A stretch of DNA of 64,000 nt from NCBI RefSeq assembly GCF_000017685.1, contig NC_010602.1, forward strand, positions 2,987,001-3,051,000. Reading direction: 5' to 3'. Within the stretch, counting starts at the first letter, position 1. Every line of letters starts with the position of its first letter. A program made the position numbers and the translations under genes. The stretch comes from Leptospira biflexa serovar Patoc strain 'Patoc 1 (Paris)' (lineage in GTDB: Bacteria; Spirochaetota; Leptospiria; Leptospirales; Leptospiraceae). The notes under the pieces were generated by a model that saw only the letters and a list, made by a program, of their open reading frames with translations, made no database searches and was not told the origin of the DNA. Below are positions 45,217 through 56,957 of this stretch, in pieces.

Positions 45217-45295
45217 TCATATTCCTCTTTTGAACAAAGAGTAACCGATGGAAAAACTTTTGTCGTCCTCTAGAATTCTTTGAGACTTAGGATGT

Positions 45296-46402
45296 TTATG
45301 ATTTTGTTTGTTTGGATTGTTTTCGAAAATCGGTTGGAGTGATACCTACCTTTTCTAAAAAAACTCGGTTAAAAGTAGACTTTGAATTAAAGCCAACCGA
45401 GTCGGCAATGGAAAGAATCGTCCGTTCTGTTGGTTCCAATAAATAACGTTTTGCTTCTTCGATTCTGTATTGGTTGATATAATGATAAAAACCGAATCCA
45501 TATCGTTTGTGAAAGTATTCTGATAATTGACCTGACTTTACACCTACCATCTCTGCCAGTTTGGAAAGATTTAAGTCTTCATCGCAAAACACTTTTTCTT
45601 GCATAAGTTCGTATAATTTTTGATCGATTATTTCTAATGGAACCGAAACCAATTTAGATTTTTCATATTTGTTTTTTTGGATATTGTCTCTAACATCCGA
45701 TACAAATGGTTCCCATAATTCACGAGTGAAATAATAAAAATACATCAAGATCGGCAAAAGGTATGCGCTCAGTTTTCGAAAGAATGGTAATTGAAAACTA
45801 AACCCTATACTTCCAATCAATAAATCCAACCAAACCAAAAGGATAAAAATAAGAGAATAAATGGCACGTTTGGTAAAAAAAACAGACAACATCACATTGG
45901 GAATCCATTCTCGGATGAGAAAAACACCAACAGACAATAGGATTGATAGTTTGATTCCAAAATTGAGTCCACTCAAAACAGATCCATACTCCGAGCTTTG
46001 TAATGACTGAAGAATGTGAATCCTTTCTTCATTGGATTCTAAATAATAAGGAATTAATAAAACGATGGCGATGACTGTGGGTAAAAAACCAATCCAATGG
46101 AACTTGATTTGTTTTTCTAAAAATAAAAATTCTAAATAATAATACAAAAACGAAGCAGATAAAAATACAAATGGGATATGGATAAAAACAATCAAAGGGA
46201 AATACAAATAAAACCCCGTAAACATAAATGCACCTGTTAACAGCCATAAGCCTGTCGAAAACAGGATGAATGACCAAACAAAATCTGATTTTTTACGATT
46301 GTTGACTAAATTGGACAAGGACCAGATGATACAAAAGATTGCACCAGAGCCCATCCACAAAAACTCTAATAATACATTAAGTGTGATCGATTCTGTTTCC
46401 AC
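45296..46402 (-). CDS. AraC-type regulator with N-terminal membrane domain
   Basis: The 368-residue protein has about seven membrane helices in residues 1-220 (for example FWMGSGAIFCIIWSLSNLV, LWLLTGAFMFTGFYLYFPLI) and a C-terminal AraC helix-turn-helix pair: NLSKLAEMVGVKSGQLSEYF and TILSIADSVGFNSKSTFNRV. Membrane-bound AraC regulators act as one-component sensors. The start is GTG at 46402, just 5 bp after the dnaE stop, without a clear ribosome site. It may control the adjacent acyl-CoA ligase. Confidence 0.85.
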   Translation of the reverse strand: METESITLNVLLEFLWMGSGAIFCIIWSLSNLVNNRKKSDFVWSFILFSTGLWLLTGAFMFTGFYLYFPLIVFIHIPFVFLSASFLYYYLEFLFLEKQIKFHWIGFLPTVIAIVLLIPYYLESNEERIHILQSLQSSEYGSVLSGLNFGIKLSILLSVGVFLIREWIPNVMLSVFFTKRAIYSLIFILLVWLDLLIGSIGFSFQLPFFRKLSAYLLPILMYFYYFTRELWEPFVSDVRDNIQKNKYEKSKLVSVPLEIIDQKLYELMQEKVFCDEDLNLSKLAEMVGVKSGQLSEYFHKRYGFGFYHYINQYRIEEAKRYLLEPTERTILSIADSVGFNSKSTFNRVFLEKVGITPTDFRKQSKQTKS

Positions 46403-46407
46403 AGAAT

Positions 46408-49400
46408 TTACCCGTATACTCTCACTTCTTCCCCTACTGTGTAACGAACTGCTCCCTTTCCCAAAATATCCGTTAACATTTTCATAAGATCAGTTGTGAT
46501 TTCGATGGAAAAATGATCATGAGCACGGATTACTTTTTTTTCGTCACCATTACCCACTAAGTGAAAAAATACTGATGAGGCACCCCTATGAACGGAAAGG
46601 ATGTCCTGGAGTTTTAAAATCACGTCTCTGTTTTTTTCTTCCTTCATATTGATTGTCAAATGGAGTGTTTTTTCCATTTTCTTTTCAATGGTGACAGAGT
46701 TTAATTCTTCGAGTTTATTTACGATAATTTGGCCCTTTAACTCTGATTCGTCGGCATCAATTCGTTCCAAAATCCCTTTGATAAAAACAGTGTTGTCTTC
46801 CGTGAACAAATGTTTGAATTCAGCATAAGTTTTCGGAAACGCGACGCATTCAATCTCACCTGTTTGGTCTTCCAACATAAAGTTTACAAATTCTTCTTTT
46901 TTCTTCGTGAGTTTGACAACCTTTTTGGATAGAACACCAGCAATTTCCACTTTTGATTTAGGGCGGACTTCTTCTAAGTTTTCAATGGAAGTTGGATTTA
47001 GAGATTTTAGTTGTTCAGTGAATTTATCCAGAGGGTGGCCGGATAAATACAAACCGGTTGTTTCTTTCTCTCGTCGAAGAAGTTCATCATCATTCCACTC
47101 AATTCCATCTTTTGGTAAATTTAAGTTTTCTTCCGATCCACCATTTACACCACCAAACAGAGAAAATTGGCCCTCTTTTTCTTCAGCTTGTTTTTTGTTT
47201 GCATAGTTGAGAATGATATCAGTGGATTCGGATATGGTTTTCCTGGAATAACCAAAGGAATCAAACGCACCACCTTGTGCGAGTGACTCTAATACCTTTT
47301 TATTGGCCAATCGAGTATCGAGTTTTTTTGTAAAATCACTCAGTTGCTTGTAACCACCAAGTTCATTTCGATTATGAATGATATTTTGTGCGGCAAGTTC
47401 TCCAACACCTTTGATAGACGATAGGCCAAAACGTACAGTTGTATCGTCAGTGATTTCAAAAGAAATTCCTGATTCTTTTACATCAGGCCCAAGAATACGA
47501 ATTCCCATCTCTTTTGCATTATTGATGTATTTCACAACATCCGTGATTTTGGAATGATCTCCTGAAAGTAATGCAGTTAGGTATTCGATCGAATAATTTG
47601 CTTTTAAGAAGGCAGTTTGGTATGTCACAAAGGCATAAGCAACCGAGTGGGATTTATTAAATCCATACTCACCGAATTTTTCCAACTGTTCAAAGAGTTC
47701 GGTTGCCAACTTTTCATTGATTTTCTTTTCAATGGCACCTTTTACAAATTTTTCTTTTAGTGCAGGGAGTTTGGATTTATCTTTTTTGGCCATCGCCTTA
47801 CGGAGAACATCCGAGTCTCCTACAGAGAATCCACCCATAATCCTTGAGATACCCATTACCTGTTCTTGGTAAACAATTACACCATATGTTTCACCCAAAA
47901 CCTCAGCTAAACTTTCATGTGGGAATACTACTTTTTTCTTTCCGTTTTTACGATCTAAATAATCGTCCAACATCCCAGATCCCATCGGACCAGGACGATA
48001 TAATGCAAGTAAGGCGGCAATTTCTTCAAACTTTTGAACTTGCGCTTTGGCAAAAAGATCTCGAATTCCTGAAGAAGAATCCAACTGAAATATACCCAGA
48101 ACATTTGCTTTCCGTAACAAACTAAAGGTGGCCGGATCATCCAAAGGGATTTTGTCTAAATCAATTAGTATTCCATGCCGTTTTTCAATGAGTTTTGTTG
48201 CGTGATGGATGGTTGTTAAGTTTTTTAAACCTAAAATATCCATTTTGATCAGCCCCACTTGTTCCGACATATTTTTGTCGTACTGAGTGACAATGGATCG
48301 ACCATCACGGCCTGGTTCACTAACGGTTGATAGTGGGACAATTTCTTCCAGGGCAGTTGGCGCAATCACCACACCTGCCGCATGTCTTCCCACCTGACGA
48401 TAGTTACCTTCTAGTTTCTGTGCAATTGAAAATACTTTTTTATTTAATTCAGATTTTTCAGCGATATCACGTAAATCTTTTGATGTTTCAACAGCCTCTT
48501 GGATGGTGATTCCCAATTTTTTTGGGAACAACTTACTCATTTCGTTTACTTCAGAGAACGGAACATTGAAGACACGGGCAACGTCTTTGATTGCTGCTTT
48601 TGCAGCTAAGGAACCAAAAGTGATAATTTGACCAACTCGATTTTCACCATACCGGTGTTTGATGTAATTGATCACTTCTTCTCGTCGTTCCACACAAAAA
48701 TCCGTATCAATATCAGGCATATCCTTTCGATCGGGATTCAAAAATCGTTCGAAGAGTAAATTGTAACGAATTGGATCAACGTTTGTGATCCCAAGTGCAT
48801 AGGCAATGATGGAACCTGCAGCCGAACCACGACCAGGTCCCACTGGAATCCCCGTGCGCCTTGCAAAATTGATATAATCTTGAACTATGAGAAAGTATCC
48901 GGCAAAATGCATATTCCGAATGGTTTGCATTTCGAATTCGGTCCTTTCCTTGACGATGGGCGTGATCTCCTTGTATTTTTCCTGAATCCCTTCCCAAACC
49001 AATTTTTCTAAATAACTGTCTGTGTCAAAACCTGGTGGTACTTCAAATGGTGGGAGTAATGGATTTCCAAATTGGAAATTGAGAGAACATTTATCGCGAA
49101 TGGCGAGTGTATTATAATAAGCATCTAAATGATTGGGAAAAAGAGTTTTCATCTCTTCAGGAGATTTAACATAAAAATTTTGATTAAATCCAAATCGCAT
49201 TTCATCATCGATGTTTTTGCGCATTCCAATTCGCAATAGAATGTCTTGCGCTTCTCTATCATCTTTTGTTAAGAAGTGTGAATCGTTGGTTAGCACCAAA
49301 GGGATACCAGTTCGTTTTGAAAAACCAATGACTGCTTCCGCCACTGTTTTTTGTTCTGGGATTCCATGATCTTGGATTTCCAAATAAAAATCTTCTTTCC

Positions 49401-49905
49401 GAAAGATTTCATGGAGTCGACCAGCTAACGCATACGCTTTGTCTTCTTTCCCTTCCAGAATTTTTCTGTTCACTTCTCCAGCAAGGCATGCTGTTAAACA
49501 GACTAGGCCTTCACTGTGGCGTTCCAACAGATCGTAATCAATACGTGGCTTTCGATAAAATCCTTCTGTAAAGGAACGACTTGCCAGTTTGATGATATTT
49601 TGGTATCCAACTTCGTTTTTACATAATAAGATGATATGGTAAGCACCACCATCTGCAATTTCATCAAGTTCGGTTTCTGCACTTCTCGAAGGTGTTACAT
49701 AAAATTCACAACCGATGATGGGTTTGACTTCATGTTTGACTGCTTCTTTGTAAAACTCGATCGCACCATACATGTTCCCGTGATCAGTGATGGCGACGGA
49801 ACTCATCCCCAGTTCTTTCACACGTTTCATCAAATCACTGATTCGTATGGCACCATCCAACATGGAATAGGTAGTGTGCAGATGCAGGTGGGCAAAATCT
49901 TCCAT
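46408..49905 (-). CDS. dnaE: DNA polymerase III alpha subunit
   Basis: The product (1165 residues from ATG 49905) is the replicative polymerase: PHP domain ([25 protein letters not shown]), catalytic palm ([27 protein letters not shown]), thumb/finger blocks ([28 protein letters not shown]) and C-terminal OB-fold ([17 protein letters not shown]). It copies the chromosome as part of the Pol III holoenzyme. Length equals Escherichia coli DnaE. The ATG at 49929 is an alternative; the internal ATG fits family N-termini. Confidence 0.96.
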   Translation of the reverse strand: MEDFAHLHLHTTYSMLDGAIRISDLMKRVKELGMSSVAITDHGNMYGAIEFYKEAVKHEVKPIIGCEFYVTPSRSAETELDEIADGGAYHIILLCKNEVGYQNIIKLASRSFTEGFYRKPRIDYDLLERHSEGLVCLTACLAGEVNRKILEGKEDKAYALAGRLHEIFRKEDFYLEIQDHGIPEQKTVAEAVIGFSKRTGIPLVLTNDSHFLTKDDREAQDILLRIGMRKNIDDEMRFGFNQNFYVKSPEEMKTLFPNHLDAYYNTLAIRDKCSLNFQFGNPLLPPFEVPPGFDTDSYLEKLVWEGIQEKYKEITPIVKERTEFEMQTIRNMHFAGYFLIVQDYINFARRTGIPVGPGRGSAAGSIIAYALGITNVDPIRYNLLFERFLNPDRKDMPDIDTDFCVERREEVINYIKHRYGENRVGQIITFGSLAAKAAIKDVARVFNVPFSEVNEMSKLFPKKLGITIQEAVETSKDLRDIAEKSELNKKVFSIAQKLEGNYRQVGRHAAGVVIAPTALEEIVPLSTVSEPGRDGRSIVTQYDKNMSEQVGLIKMDILGLKNLTTIHHATKLIEKRHGILIDLDKIPLDDPATFSLLRKANVLGIFQLDSSSGIRDLFAKAQVQKFEEIAALLALYRPGPMGSGMLDDYLDRKNGKKKVVFPHESLAEVLGETYGVIVYQEQVMGISRIMGGFSVGDSDVLRKAMAKKDKSKLPALKEKFVKGAIEKKINEKLATELFEQLEKFGEYGFNKSHSVAYAFVTYQTAFLKANYSIEYLTALLSGDHSKITDVVKYINNAKEMGIRILGPDVKESGISFEITDDTTVRFGLSSIKGVGELAAQNIIHNRNELGGYKQLSDFTKKLDTRLANKKVLESLAQGGAFDSFGYSRKTISESTDIILNYANKKQAEEKEGQFSLFGGVNGGSEENLNLPKDGIEWNDDELLRREKETTGLYLSGHPLDKFTEQLKSLNPTSIENLEEVRPKSKVEIAGVLSKKVVKLTKKKEEFVNFMLEDQTGEIECVAFPKTYAEFKHLFTEDNTVFIKGILERIDADESELKGQIIVNKLEELNSVTIEKKMEKTLHLTINMKEEKNRDVILKLQDILSVHRGASSVFFHLVGNGDEKKVIRAHDHFSIEITTDLMKMLTDILGKGAVRYTVGEEVRVYG

Positions 49906-50068
49906 GGCTTGGTGACATAGTAAAGTCAATGCCTTCGTACGTAAAGCGCCCCAAGGGAAGGATTTTCGATTTTTTTAGGCCCAAATTGCCAAATCCCAAA
50001 CCTGCCAAATCCATCCAAGCCCAAAAACGATGGATGAAGAGAGAGCCTCAGGCAAACTGGTTTTGTCC

Positions 50069-51127
50069 ATGTCCCCATTTTCCCTACCCAAAATTTCCCC
50101 CGTAACCCATGTTTTGCGAGACAAAATTCGAGAAAAAATTGACACCAAAACAAAACCTTTAGGTTCCCTTGGTGCACTCGAATCAGTAGCACAACAAATC
50201 GCCGAAATCCAAAATACAACTTCGCCTTCTTTACGGAATCCGAAACTAATTTTGTTTGCCGCAGACCATGGGATCACCGAAGAACCAGTCTCTCTTTACC
50301 CAAAAGATGTAACATGGCAGATGGTGTTTAATTTTTTACATGGTGGTGCCTGTGCCAATGTATTTGCCAAACACAGTGGAATCGAAGTTGAAGTAGTGGA
50401 TGCAGGTGTGGATCATGATTGGGATAAATCCACAATACAACTACTCCAAAAAAAAATCAGAAAAGGTACATCTAACTTTCTTAAAACTCCTGCAATGACA
50501 AAAGAGGAAGCATATCTTTCTCTGCAAAATGGAATCCATTTAATAATGGATGATCGGTACAAAGACACCAATGTATTTTTATTCGGAGAAATGGGAATTG
50601 GCAATACCTCATCCGCATCCATGGTATTATCTCATCTAACAGGAATTCCACTCTCTAAATTGGTAGGAAAAGGAACTGGATTAAATCCCAAAGGAAAAGA
50701 AACAAAATTAGAAATATTGGAAAGGGCCTACCTAAGAACAGGAAAACTGAATGATCCTCTAGAAATCCTTTCTGAATTTGGCGGATTTGAAATAGGGATG
50801 ATGGCTGGAGCGATGCTCGGGGCCGCATCCAATCAAAAAGTTTTCCTTGTGGATGGATTCATCACTACCGCAGCATTTTTTGTCGCCTATCATCTGAATC
50901 CACTCGTAAAAGATTATGCTATTTTTTCACATGTTTCTGATGAAGAAGGCCACATCATTGTTTTGGATCATTTTCAAATCAGACCACTTTTAAAACTAAA
51001 CTTACGATTAGGAGAAGGAAGTGGTGCGCTTGCCGCCTACCCTCTCATCGAACTCAGTGTAAAATTTTTGAATGAAATGGCTTCCTTTGCCGACGCAGGT
51101 GTCAGCGACTCAGAGACAAAATCTTAA
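50069..51127 (+). CDS. cobT: nicotinate-nucleotide-dimethylbenzimidazole phosphoribosyltransferase
   Basis: The 352-residue protein matches CobT: KTKPLGSLGALE near the N-terminus, FAADHGITEEPVS, FLFGEMGIGNTSSASM, and GGFEIGMMAGAMLGAAS. It makes alpha-ribazole phosphate for the lower ligand of cobalamin. The ATG at 50030 (13 residues upstream) is also possible; neither start has a clear ribosome site. It is first in a cobT-cobS-cobC operon (6-bp gap to cobS). No cobalamin riboswitch motif was seen in the 160-bp leader shared with dnaE. Confidence 0.93.
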   Translation: MSPFSLPKISPVTHVLRDKIREKIDTKTKPLGSLGALESVAQQIAEIQNTTSPSLRNPKLILFAADHGITEEPVSLYPKDVTWQMVFNFLHGGACANVFAKHSGIEVEVVDAGVDHDWDKSTIQLLQKKIRKGTSNFLKTPAMTKEEAYLSLQNGIHLIMDDRYKDTNVFLFGEMGIGNTSSASMVLSHLTGIPLSKLVGKGTGLNPKGKETKLEILERAYLRTGKLNDPLEILSEFGGFEIGMMAGAMLGAASNQKVFLVDGFITTAAFFVAYHLNPLVKDYAIFSHVSDEEGHIIVLDHFQIRPLLKLNLRLGEGSGALAAYPLIELSVKFLNEMASFADAGVSDSETKS

Positions 51128-51133
51128 TTCACT

Positions 51134-51961
51134 ATGAAATATATCCTATTAGAAATCCGTTTGTTTTTTGTTTGTATGTCCTTTCTCACAAGGATTCCTT
51201 CTCCGCGTTGGATCGGTTTTCAAGAAGAGTGGTTACACCATTCCATTAAATATTCTCCCTCTGTTGGTTTTTTACTCGGCAGCTTACAATGGTTTGTTTT
51301 CCTTCTGTTCCAATTTTTATTTGGACCTACGATTGCGTTTACAATTTCTCTTGGTTTTTTACTCATTCTCACTGGTGCCTTTCACGAAGATGGATTTTCC
51401 GATTTTTGTGATGGGATTGGTGGCGGATGGAAACGAGAAGATATTTTACGCATTATGAAAGACAGTCGTGTCGGAAGTTTCGGTGCCGCCGGTATTTCGT
51501 TACTTTTACTTTTAAAAGTCTTAGGTGTCTCAGAAACCTTTCACCAATATGAAATCAAAGGACTTCCATTTACCTTTGGTTCGTCTGCCCAAATTCACCT
51601 CCTCAGTGTTTGGTTGTACTTTGTGACTGCCCAGAGCTTTAGTCGATTTTTATCAATACTCATGATGAAACTTTTACCTTATGCGAAAGAAGAAGGATAT
51701 GCAAAACCGATGGCAAAAGAAATCAATTGGCCTCAAATTTATTTTGCCTGTATCTTTGGAGTTACTCCTTTTTTAGCACTGGTGTATTTACATCCTTACT
51801 TTTTGCTAAGCCTACTATGTATCATCCCAAGTTTTGTTTATATGTTTTCGCTCATGAAACGATGGATCCAAGGATTCACTGGTGATTGTTTGGGGGCTGT
51901 CCAACAAGTTGTGGAAACTTGCATTTGGATCTCTGGAGTATTTGTATGGATCTCTATTTAA
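51134..51961 (+). CDS. cobS: cobalamin-5'-phosphate synthase
   Basis: The 275-residue membrane protein has the CobS hallmark [18 protein letters not shown] (the DG-x2-D-x2-DG magnesium motif) and [15 protein letters not shown]. About seven hydrophobic helices follow. It joins adenosyl-GDP-cobinamide with alpha-ribazole phosphate in the membrane. It lies between cobT and cobC, with the cobC start inside its last codons. Confidence 0.93.
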
Positions 51962-52542
51962 TTCGCCATCCAGAAACCATAGCACCCAAAGGCACTTGTT
52001 ACGGGCGAACTGATTTTCCACTCAAATACCCTGTAGAAGACACTGCAGAAACTACATTCGCCCATCTACCACCTAACTTTGATCATTTAGTAGTTAGCCC
52101 TGCTCCACGTGCTGTTAAATTGGCAAACGCATTACTTTCTAAATACAATCCAAATGAAAATGCTTATCATACCCAATTGAATAGAGACGAACGATTGTTA
52201 GAAATGGATTTTGGGGATTGGGATGGAAAACTTTGGGAAGAAATTCCGAGAAAAGATACAATCCCTTGGATGAAAGATTTTGTGAATGCCAGAACTCCCA
52301 ATGGGGAAGCTTTTACTGACTTAATCAAAAGAGTGGATCAGTTTTTAGATGATTGGAAAACCCATGGAGCTTTACGCGAAAACTGGGAAAAGACAAACAA
52401 ACAAAAATTAAATGTAATGATTGTTGTCTGCCATTCTGGTCCTATTCGAGCCATACTTTGTCGGCTCCAAGGAATTCCACATGAGGAAGCATTTAAGTCC
52501 CCTGTGGATTTTGGTTCTGTTCACAAACTAGAAATCACTTAA
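51946..52542 (+). CDS. cobC: alpha-ribazole-phosphate phosphatase-like histidine phosphatase
   Basis: The product (198 residues from ATG 51946, GGAG ribosome site) has the histidine-phosphatase motif LYLIRHPET (His is the phospho-acceptor), the acidic [15 protein letters not shown] and the second His in [10 protein letters not shown]. The position after cobT and cobS, with a 16-bp overlap to cobS, makes alpha-ribazole-5'-phosphate the natural substrate. Confidence 0.88.
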
Positions 52543-52574
52543 CAGACAACTGTTTCCTAAACGAATCTAAAGGC

Positions 52575-54038
52575 TTATACCTTCTTTTTTTCACCTAACG
52601 GGCCTAATTTGGCGAGTATCAGTTCATTTACAAGTTTTGGATCAGCTTTCCCCTTTGTTTCTTTCATGACTCCACCGACAATGGCACCAAGCACTCGGTC
52701 TTTTCCATTTTTCCAACCTTCCACAGATTCTGGTTGGGATTCAATCACACGGATCACAATTTCTTCAAGGGCTTTGTCATCACGAACCACTTTCAGACCA
52801 TTTTTCTCCACAATGGTTTCGGGTTGGTCTTTTGTAGTTAACATATCTTCAAAAATCGTCTTCGCAATTTTTCCTGTGATTTCACCAGAGTTGATGAGTT
52901 TCACAAGTTTACCAATCCGCACTGGATCAATGGCAAACTCTTGGATGGAAATATTCTCTTTATTCACAATTCCTAAGATTTCATCTTTGACCCAATTTGA
53001 AGTTTTTTTTGCATCACCTGCAATGACAAGTGCCTCTTCAAAGTATTCTGCGATTTCACGTTCACTAGTGAGAACTTCCGCATCATATTCGGGAAGTCCA
53101 AGTTCTGTTTTGTAACGTTCTTTTTTTTGTCGTGGCAACTCAGGAAGAGTTTTACGAATGTCTTCAATGAAAGAATCCGAAATTTGAATCGTAGGTAAAT
53201 CTGGTTCTGGAAAATAACGATAGTCATGGCTCATCTCTTTGGAACGCATCGGGATGGTTTTGAGTAGTGTTGCATCCCAAAGTTTTGTCATTTGTTTGAA
53301 GGACTCACCTCTAGAATATACATCTTTTTGCCATTCGACTTCATAGTCTATCGCTTGTTTTACGGCCTTAAATGAGTTTAGGTTTTTGATTTCCACTCGA
53401 GTACGAAATCCTTTTTCTCCTTTCGGACGAATGGAGACGTTTGCATCACATCGTAGTGATCCCTCTTCCATATTACAATCAGATACTTGGATGTAACGAA
53501 GGATGGTTTTTAATTCATTTAAATATACATAAGCCTCATCAGAAGATCTTAGGTCTGGTTCGGAGACAATTTCGATGAGAGGTGTCCCTGCACGGTTATA
53601 ATCCACATACGAACGATTGATAGAAGGATCGTGAGAGTGGATGAGTTTACCCGCATCTTCTTCCATGTGGATACGAGTCAGAGGAATGAACTTTTCTTCT
53701 TTTTCCCCTTTTAATAGAACATGAATTCCACCTTTCGTAGCATATGGTTTATCAAATTGTGAAATTTGATACCCTTTCGGTAAGTCTGGATAAAAATAAT
53801 TTTTACGATCAAATTTTGTAAATTTTGTGATCTCACAACCAAGAGCCACACCAGCTCGGACTGCTTTTTCAAGGACCACCTCGTTTAACACTGGCAAGGT
53901 GCCAGGCAAGGCAACACATAAAGGAGAAATATGAGTATTGGGACTACCACCAAATTCGTTTGTGGCAGTGGAAAATATTTTTGAATTGGTATTGAGCTGG
54001 ACGTGGACTTCCAGACCGATGATGACTTCGTATTCCAT
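52575..54038 (-). CDS. gatB: aspartyl/glutamyl-tRNA amidotransferase subunit B
   Basis: The 487-residue GatB matches throughout: [78 protein letters not shown], and the C-terminal YqeY-like tail. With GatA and GatC it converts Glu-tRNA(Gln) to Gln-tRNA(Gln). The gatA and gatC genes are not in this window. Convergent with cobC (32 bp). Confidence 0.95.
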   Translation of the reverse strand: MEYEVIIGLEVHVQLNTNSKIFSTATNEFGGSPNTHISPLCVALPGTLPVLNEVVLEKAVRAGVALGCEITKFTKFDRKNYFYPDLPKGYQISQFDKPYATKGGIHVLLKGEKEEKFIPLTRIHMEEDAGKLIHSHDPSINRSYVDYNRAGTPLIEIVSEPDLRSSDEAYVYLNELKTILRYIQVSDCNMEEGSLRCDANVSIRPKGEKGFRTRVEIKNLNSFKAVKQAIDYEVEWQKDVYSRGESFKQMTKLWDATLLKTIPMRSKEMSHDYRYFPEPDLPTIQISDSFIEDIRKTLPELPRQKKERYKTELGLPEYDAEVLTSEREIAEYFEEALVIAGDAKKTSNWVKDEILGIVNKENISIQEFAIDPVRIGKLVKLINSGEITGKIAKTIFEDMLTTKDQPETIVEKNGLKVVRDDKALEEIVIRVIESQPESVEGWKNGKDRVLGAIVGGVMKETKGKADPKLVNELILAKLGPLGEKKKV

Positions 54039-54096
54039 GGTTTGGTAACAGGATTTTCACGGAAAATGAACCTGGCAATTCAAATTCCTCCAGTTT

Positions 54097-55200
54097 TTAA
54101 TCCAAGAGGTCTGGGACCGATTGTAGGACCAATTTATATAGATTTTTTTGCTCCCTCGAGATCCCAATTTCCCCGGTTTGATGCAATTTTTTTGTAAACT
54201 CAGAAAGTTCTCTCACCCTTGACTCAAATGCCAAACCAATTTTTTTATCTTCCAAAGCGATATGTGAAAGTAACCAATTCCGTAGGTCTTGCACCAAATG
54301 TAAACCAACCCTAGGATTACCCAATTTATACTCATCATTTCTCATTTTAATAAATTCGATAAACCGTTTGTGTTGGTTCATATGTTGTACTACATCAGTG
54401 TATCGAAAATAACGCATAATTTTATCTTCCACACCAAAATGGTCTTTGGTGTATTCAATTGCCTCAGCAATTACTTTATGAAAGGTTTCACTTGATCCAT
54501 CACCTAACTTAAGTGAATGATCTAACTCTACAATCATTTTTAAGAGCCATATATGTTGTAAATCGATAATGGGAATTCCAGTAGATAAATTATAAGTTTT
54601 CCATATGTTTCGAATTTCTTGGATCGTATCAATTGATTGTTCGTGCAGTGAGATGGTTGATGTATCAATTTGCACAATATTTTGATAGATCAAAAGTTGT
54701 TCTTTTGAAATGGGATACTTACCTGATTTTAGAATTTGGTTACAATACGATTTGAGATCTACGTTAGATGCTTTAAAAAACTCTGCATAGTCTGTATCAT
54801 CGTGTAAGATGTGTTGGAATAACCATTTTTTTAAGATTTGTAAAATTCCAAGTGCAGCCATTTGGTTATTTTTGGCTTCGTAATATTTTTCAGTGAGTCG
54901 TTCGACAAATTTTCGATGACCCAATACGTGTTCTTTAAAATTGGGATAGTTAAAATGTTCTAAAATATCTTCTTCTAACGCAAAATGTTCTGCCACATAA
55001 TCAAGAGCCTTTCGAAAGGAAGAATGTACGTCTACATCAGAATCCGATTTTTCCGCTTCCACAATTTCTTCTTCCAATTCCAATATGATGTGTACAAGCC
55101 ACACATGTTGCAGGTCAATGATGGGAATACCAAGATGGAAGGGCTCACTTAACCATGTGATTCGTAGGGAATCTAAATGTGCGGAGGAATCCTTTTGCAT
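54097..55200 (-). CDS. double hemerythrin-domain protein
   Basis: The 367-residue protein is two hemerythrin modules in tandem. The first (about 12-140) has His32, His72, Glu76, His91, His95, His130 and Asp135. The second (about 200-322) has His216, His254, Glu258, His273, His277, His313 and Asp318. Both sets of seven di-iron ligands are complete, each starting with GIPIIDLQH. Each would bind O2 at a di-iron centre; the protein may sense or carry oxygen or NO. No signal peptide is seen, so it acts in the cytoplasm. Most bacterial members have one module. Confidence 0.92.
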   Translation of the reverse strand: MQKDSSAHLDSLRITWLSEPFHLGIPIIDLQHVWLVHIILELEEEIVEAEKSDSDVDVHSSFRKALDYVAEHFALEEDILEHFNYPNFKEHVLGHRKFVERLTEKYYEAKNNQMAALGILQILKKWLFQHILHDDTDYAEFFKASNVDLKSYCNQILKSGKYPISKEQLLIYQNIVQIDTSTISLHEQSIDTIQEIRNIWKTYNLSTGIPIIDLQHIWLLKMIVELDHSLKLGDGSSETFHKVIAEAIEYTKDHFGVEDKIMRYFRYTDVVQHMNQHKRFIEFIKMRNDEYKLGNPRVGLHLVQDLRNWLLSHIALEDKKIGLAFESRVRELSEFTKKLHQTGEIGISREQKNLYKLVLQSVPDLLD

Positions 55201-55339
55201 GTTTCCACAAAATTTAGGTGACCCGAGTTGTCACACAAATTGAGGAAAAACCCAAATTGATATTTATCATTGAATTAGAATCATTGAAACTAATTTGATT
55301 AAGATTTTGTTTATGTTGAGGAATGTAGTAAATATCAGG

Positions 55340-55372
55340 AAATCACCCCCGAGTTTCCCCCGGGAGTGATTT
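55340..55372 (-). terminator. hairpin after the aldehyde dehydrogenase gene
   Basis: On the minus strand AAATCACTCCC pairs with GGGGTGATTT (one mismatch) around a GA-rich loop, some 25 bp after the dehydrogenase stop. The flanking TTT and preceding AAA tracts suit an intrinsic, possibly bidirectional, terminator. Confidence 0.65.
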
Positions 55373-55396
55373 GTTTTAGACAATGTTTGATCGTTA

Positions 55397-56872
55397 TTAG
55401 ACGAAAAACTTGGTTGTCAATTTTACCATAAGTCTCACAAAACCAGAGTAAGGTGGATACATCAGTTTTGCAATAGAAGCTTTTGGTGTTTGTAAAACGG
55501 ACCTTTCGTGAGAGAATGTTTTAAATCCAAAAATTCCGTGGTAACTTCCATGTCCTGAATGGTTGACTCCACCAAACGGTAAGTTTGGATTCACAAGGTG
55601 TAAAATCACATCGTTGATCACGGCTCCACCAGAACTTGTCCTACGTAACACATATTTGGATGTACTTCTCTTTTTTGTAAAGATGTACAATGCTAATGGT
55701 TTTGGTCTTTCATTGATGATATGAATTGCATCATCTAATGACTTGTATGTGACGATTGGAAGGAGAGGTCCAAAAATTTCGTCTTCCATGATTTTAGAAT
55801 CAAGGGAAACATTGTTTAAGATGGTGGGTGCAATGAAGTTATCAGAACTTCTCACTTCACCACCATACGCAATTTTGGCGCCTTTTTTTACGGCATCATC
55901 AATGTAGGAAGAAACTCTGGAAAAGTTTTTTGCATTCACAATACGGCAGAAATCAGTACTTGCTGTAAAATTCTCTGGCTTCGATTTGAAAAAACTTTCA
56001 GTCGTTTCTTTCGCGTATTTTACGAATTCTTCCACTTTCGCTTCAGGGATGAGTAAGTAGTCAGGTGCTACACAAGTCTGCCCAGCGTTCAAAAACTTAC
56101 CCCACATAATTCTTTCAGCTGCCACTTTCATATCAGCGTCTTCTGCGATAATAGATGGAGATTTTCCACCTAATTCGAGTGTAACGCTAGTTAAGTTTTT
56201 TGCAGCAGCTGCCATCACAATCTTTCCAACCGGAGTAGACCCTGTGAAAAAAATATGATCGAATGGAATTTCGAGTAGGGCTGTCGCAACACTCACATCC
56301 CCTTCAAACACTGCCACTTCATCCTCAGAGAATATTTCATTTAACATTACGTTAATGATGTTTGCAGTATTTGGAGTAAATTCTGATGGTTTCAACATCA
56401 CTGTGTTACCCGCAGCAATCGCAGCGGCAAGTGGAGCAATTGCCAAATGGAATGGATAATTCCATGGTGCGATGATCAGACACACTCCTTTTGGTTCATA
56501 CACAATTCGACTTGTGGCACCAAGCAAGGTGGGAGGAGTCATTACATTTTTAGGGCGCATCCAATGTTTGATATGGCGAATGGCATCATTGATTTCTGCG
56601 ATGGTTGGTAAAATTTCAGTGATGTCCACTTCTCCTGCGGATTTTCTAAAATCGGCGTGAAGTGCATTTTGGATTTGTGGTTGGTATTTTAAGACTACAT
56701 CTTTTAGTTTCTTCAGTTTTTGAATTCGTGTTTTGTAATTCGTCAAACGAAGTTCGAGAGCTTTTTTCTTTTGTGCATTAAAAATTCTATCGATGTCTTT
56801 GGGAGTAAAACTTTTGGTTTGGATGACGGCTGTGTTAGAAACATTTGCCGTAGAAAGAGTGGCTTGGGTCAT
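55397..56872 (-). CDS. aldehyde dehydrogenase, fatty-aldehyde type
   Basis: The 491-residue NAD(P)-dependent enzyme has the catalytic Glu in TLELGGKSP and the nucleophile Cys in [13 protein letters not shown], plus PWNYPFHLA and FFTGSTPVG in the Rossmann fold. The short form without the C-terminal extension and the hydrophobic tail ([16 protein letters not shown]) match the class that oxidises fatty or coniferyl aldehydes and associates with membranes. No partner gene is adjacent. Confidence 0.92.
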   Translation of the reverse strand: MTQATLSTANVSNTAVIQTKSFTPKDIDRIFNAQKKKALELRLTNYKTRIQKLKKLKDVVLKYQPQIQNALHADFRKSAGEVDITEILPTIAEINDAIRHIKHWMRPKNVMTPPTLLGATSRIVYEPKGVCLIIAPWNYPFHLAIAPLAAAIAAGNTVMLKPSEFTPNTANIINVMLNEIFSEDEVAVFEGDVSVATALLEIPFDHIFFTGSTPVGKIVMAAAAKNLTSVTLELGGKSPSIIAEDADMKVAAERIMWGKFLNAGQTCVAPDYLLIPEAKVEEFVKYAKETTESFFKSKPENFTASTDFCRIVNAKNFSRVSSYIDDAVKKGAKIAYGGEVRSSDNFIAPTILNNVSLDSKIMEDEIFGPLLPIVTYKSLDDAIHIINERPKPLALYIFTKKRSTSKYVLRRTSSGGAVINDVILHLVNPNLPFGGVNHSGHGSYHGIFGFKTFSHERSVLQTPKASIAKLMYPPYSGFVRLMVKLTTKFFV

Positions 56873-56957
56873 GGGAATCTCCGTATTACTGACTCTCGTT
56901 CAGTTAGAGAGGAAATTCAAGAACTTTTTCAAAAACCTAGGCGATTCTATGTCTTTT

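Noticed and set aside
49906..50068. Possible cobalamin riboswitch upstream of cobT
   Set aside because: The leader is only about 160 bp, shared with divergent dnaE, and I could not find the conserved B12-box pattern.
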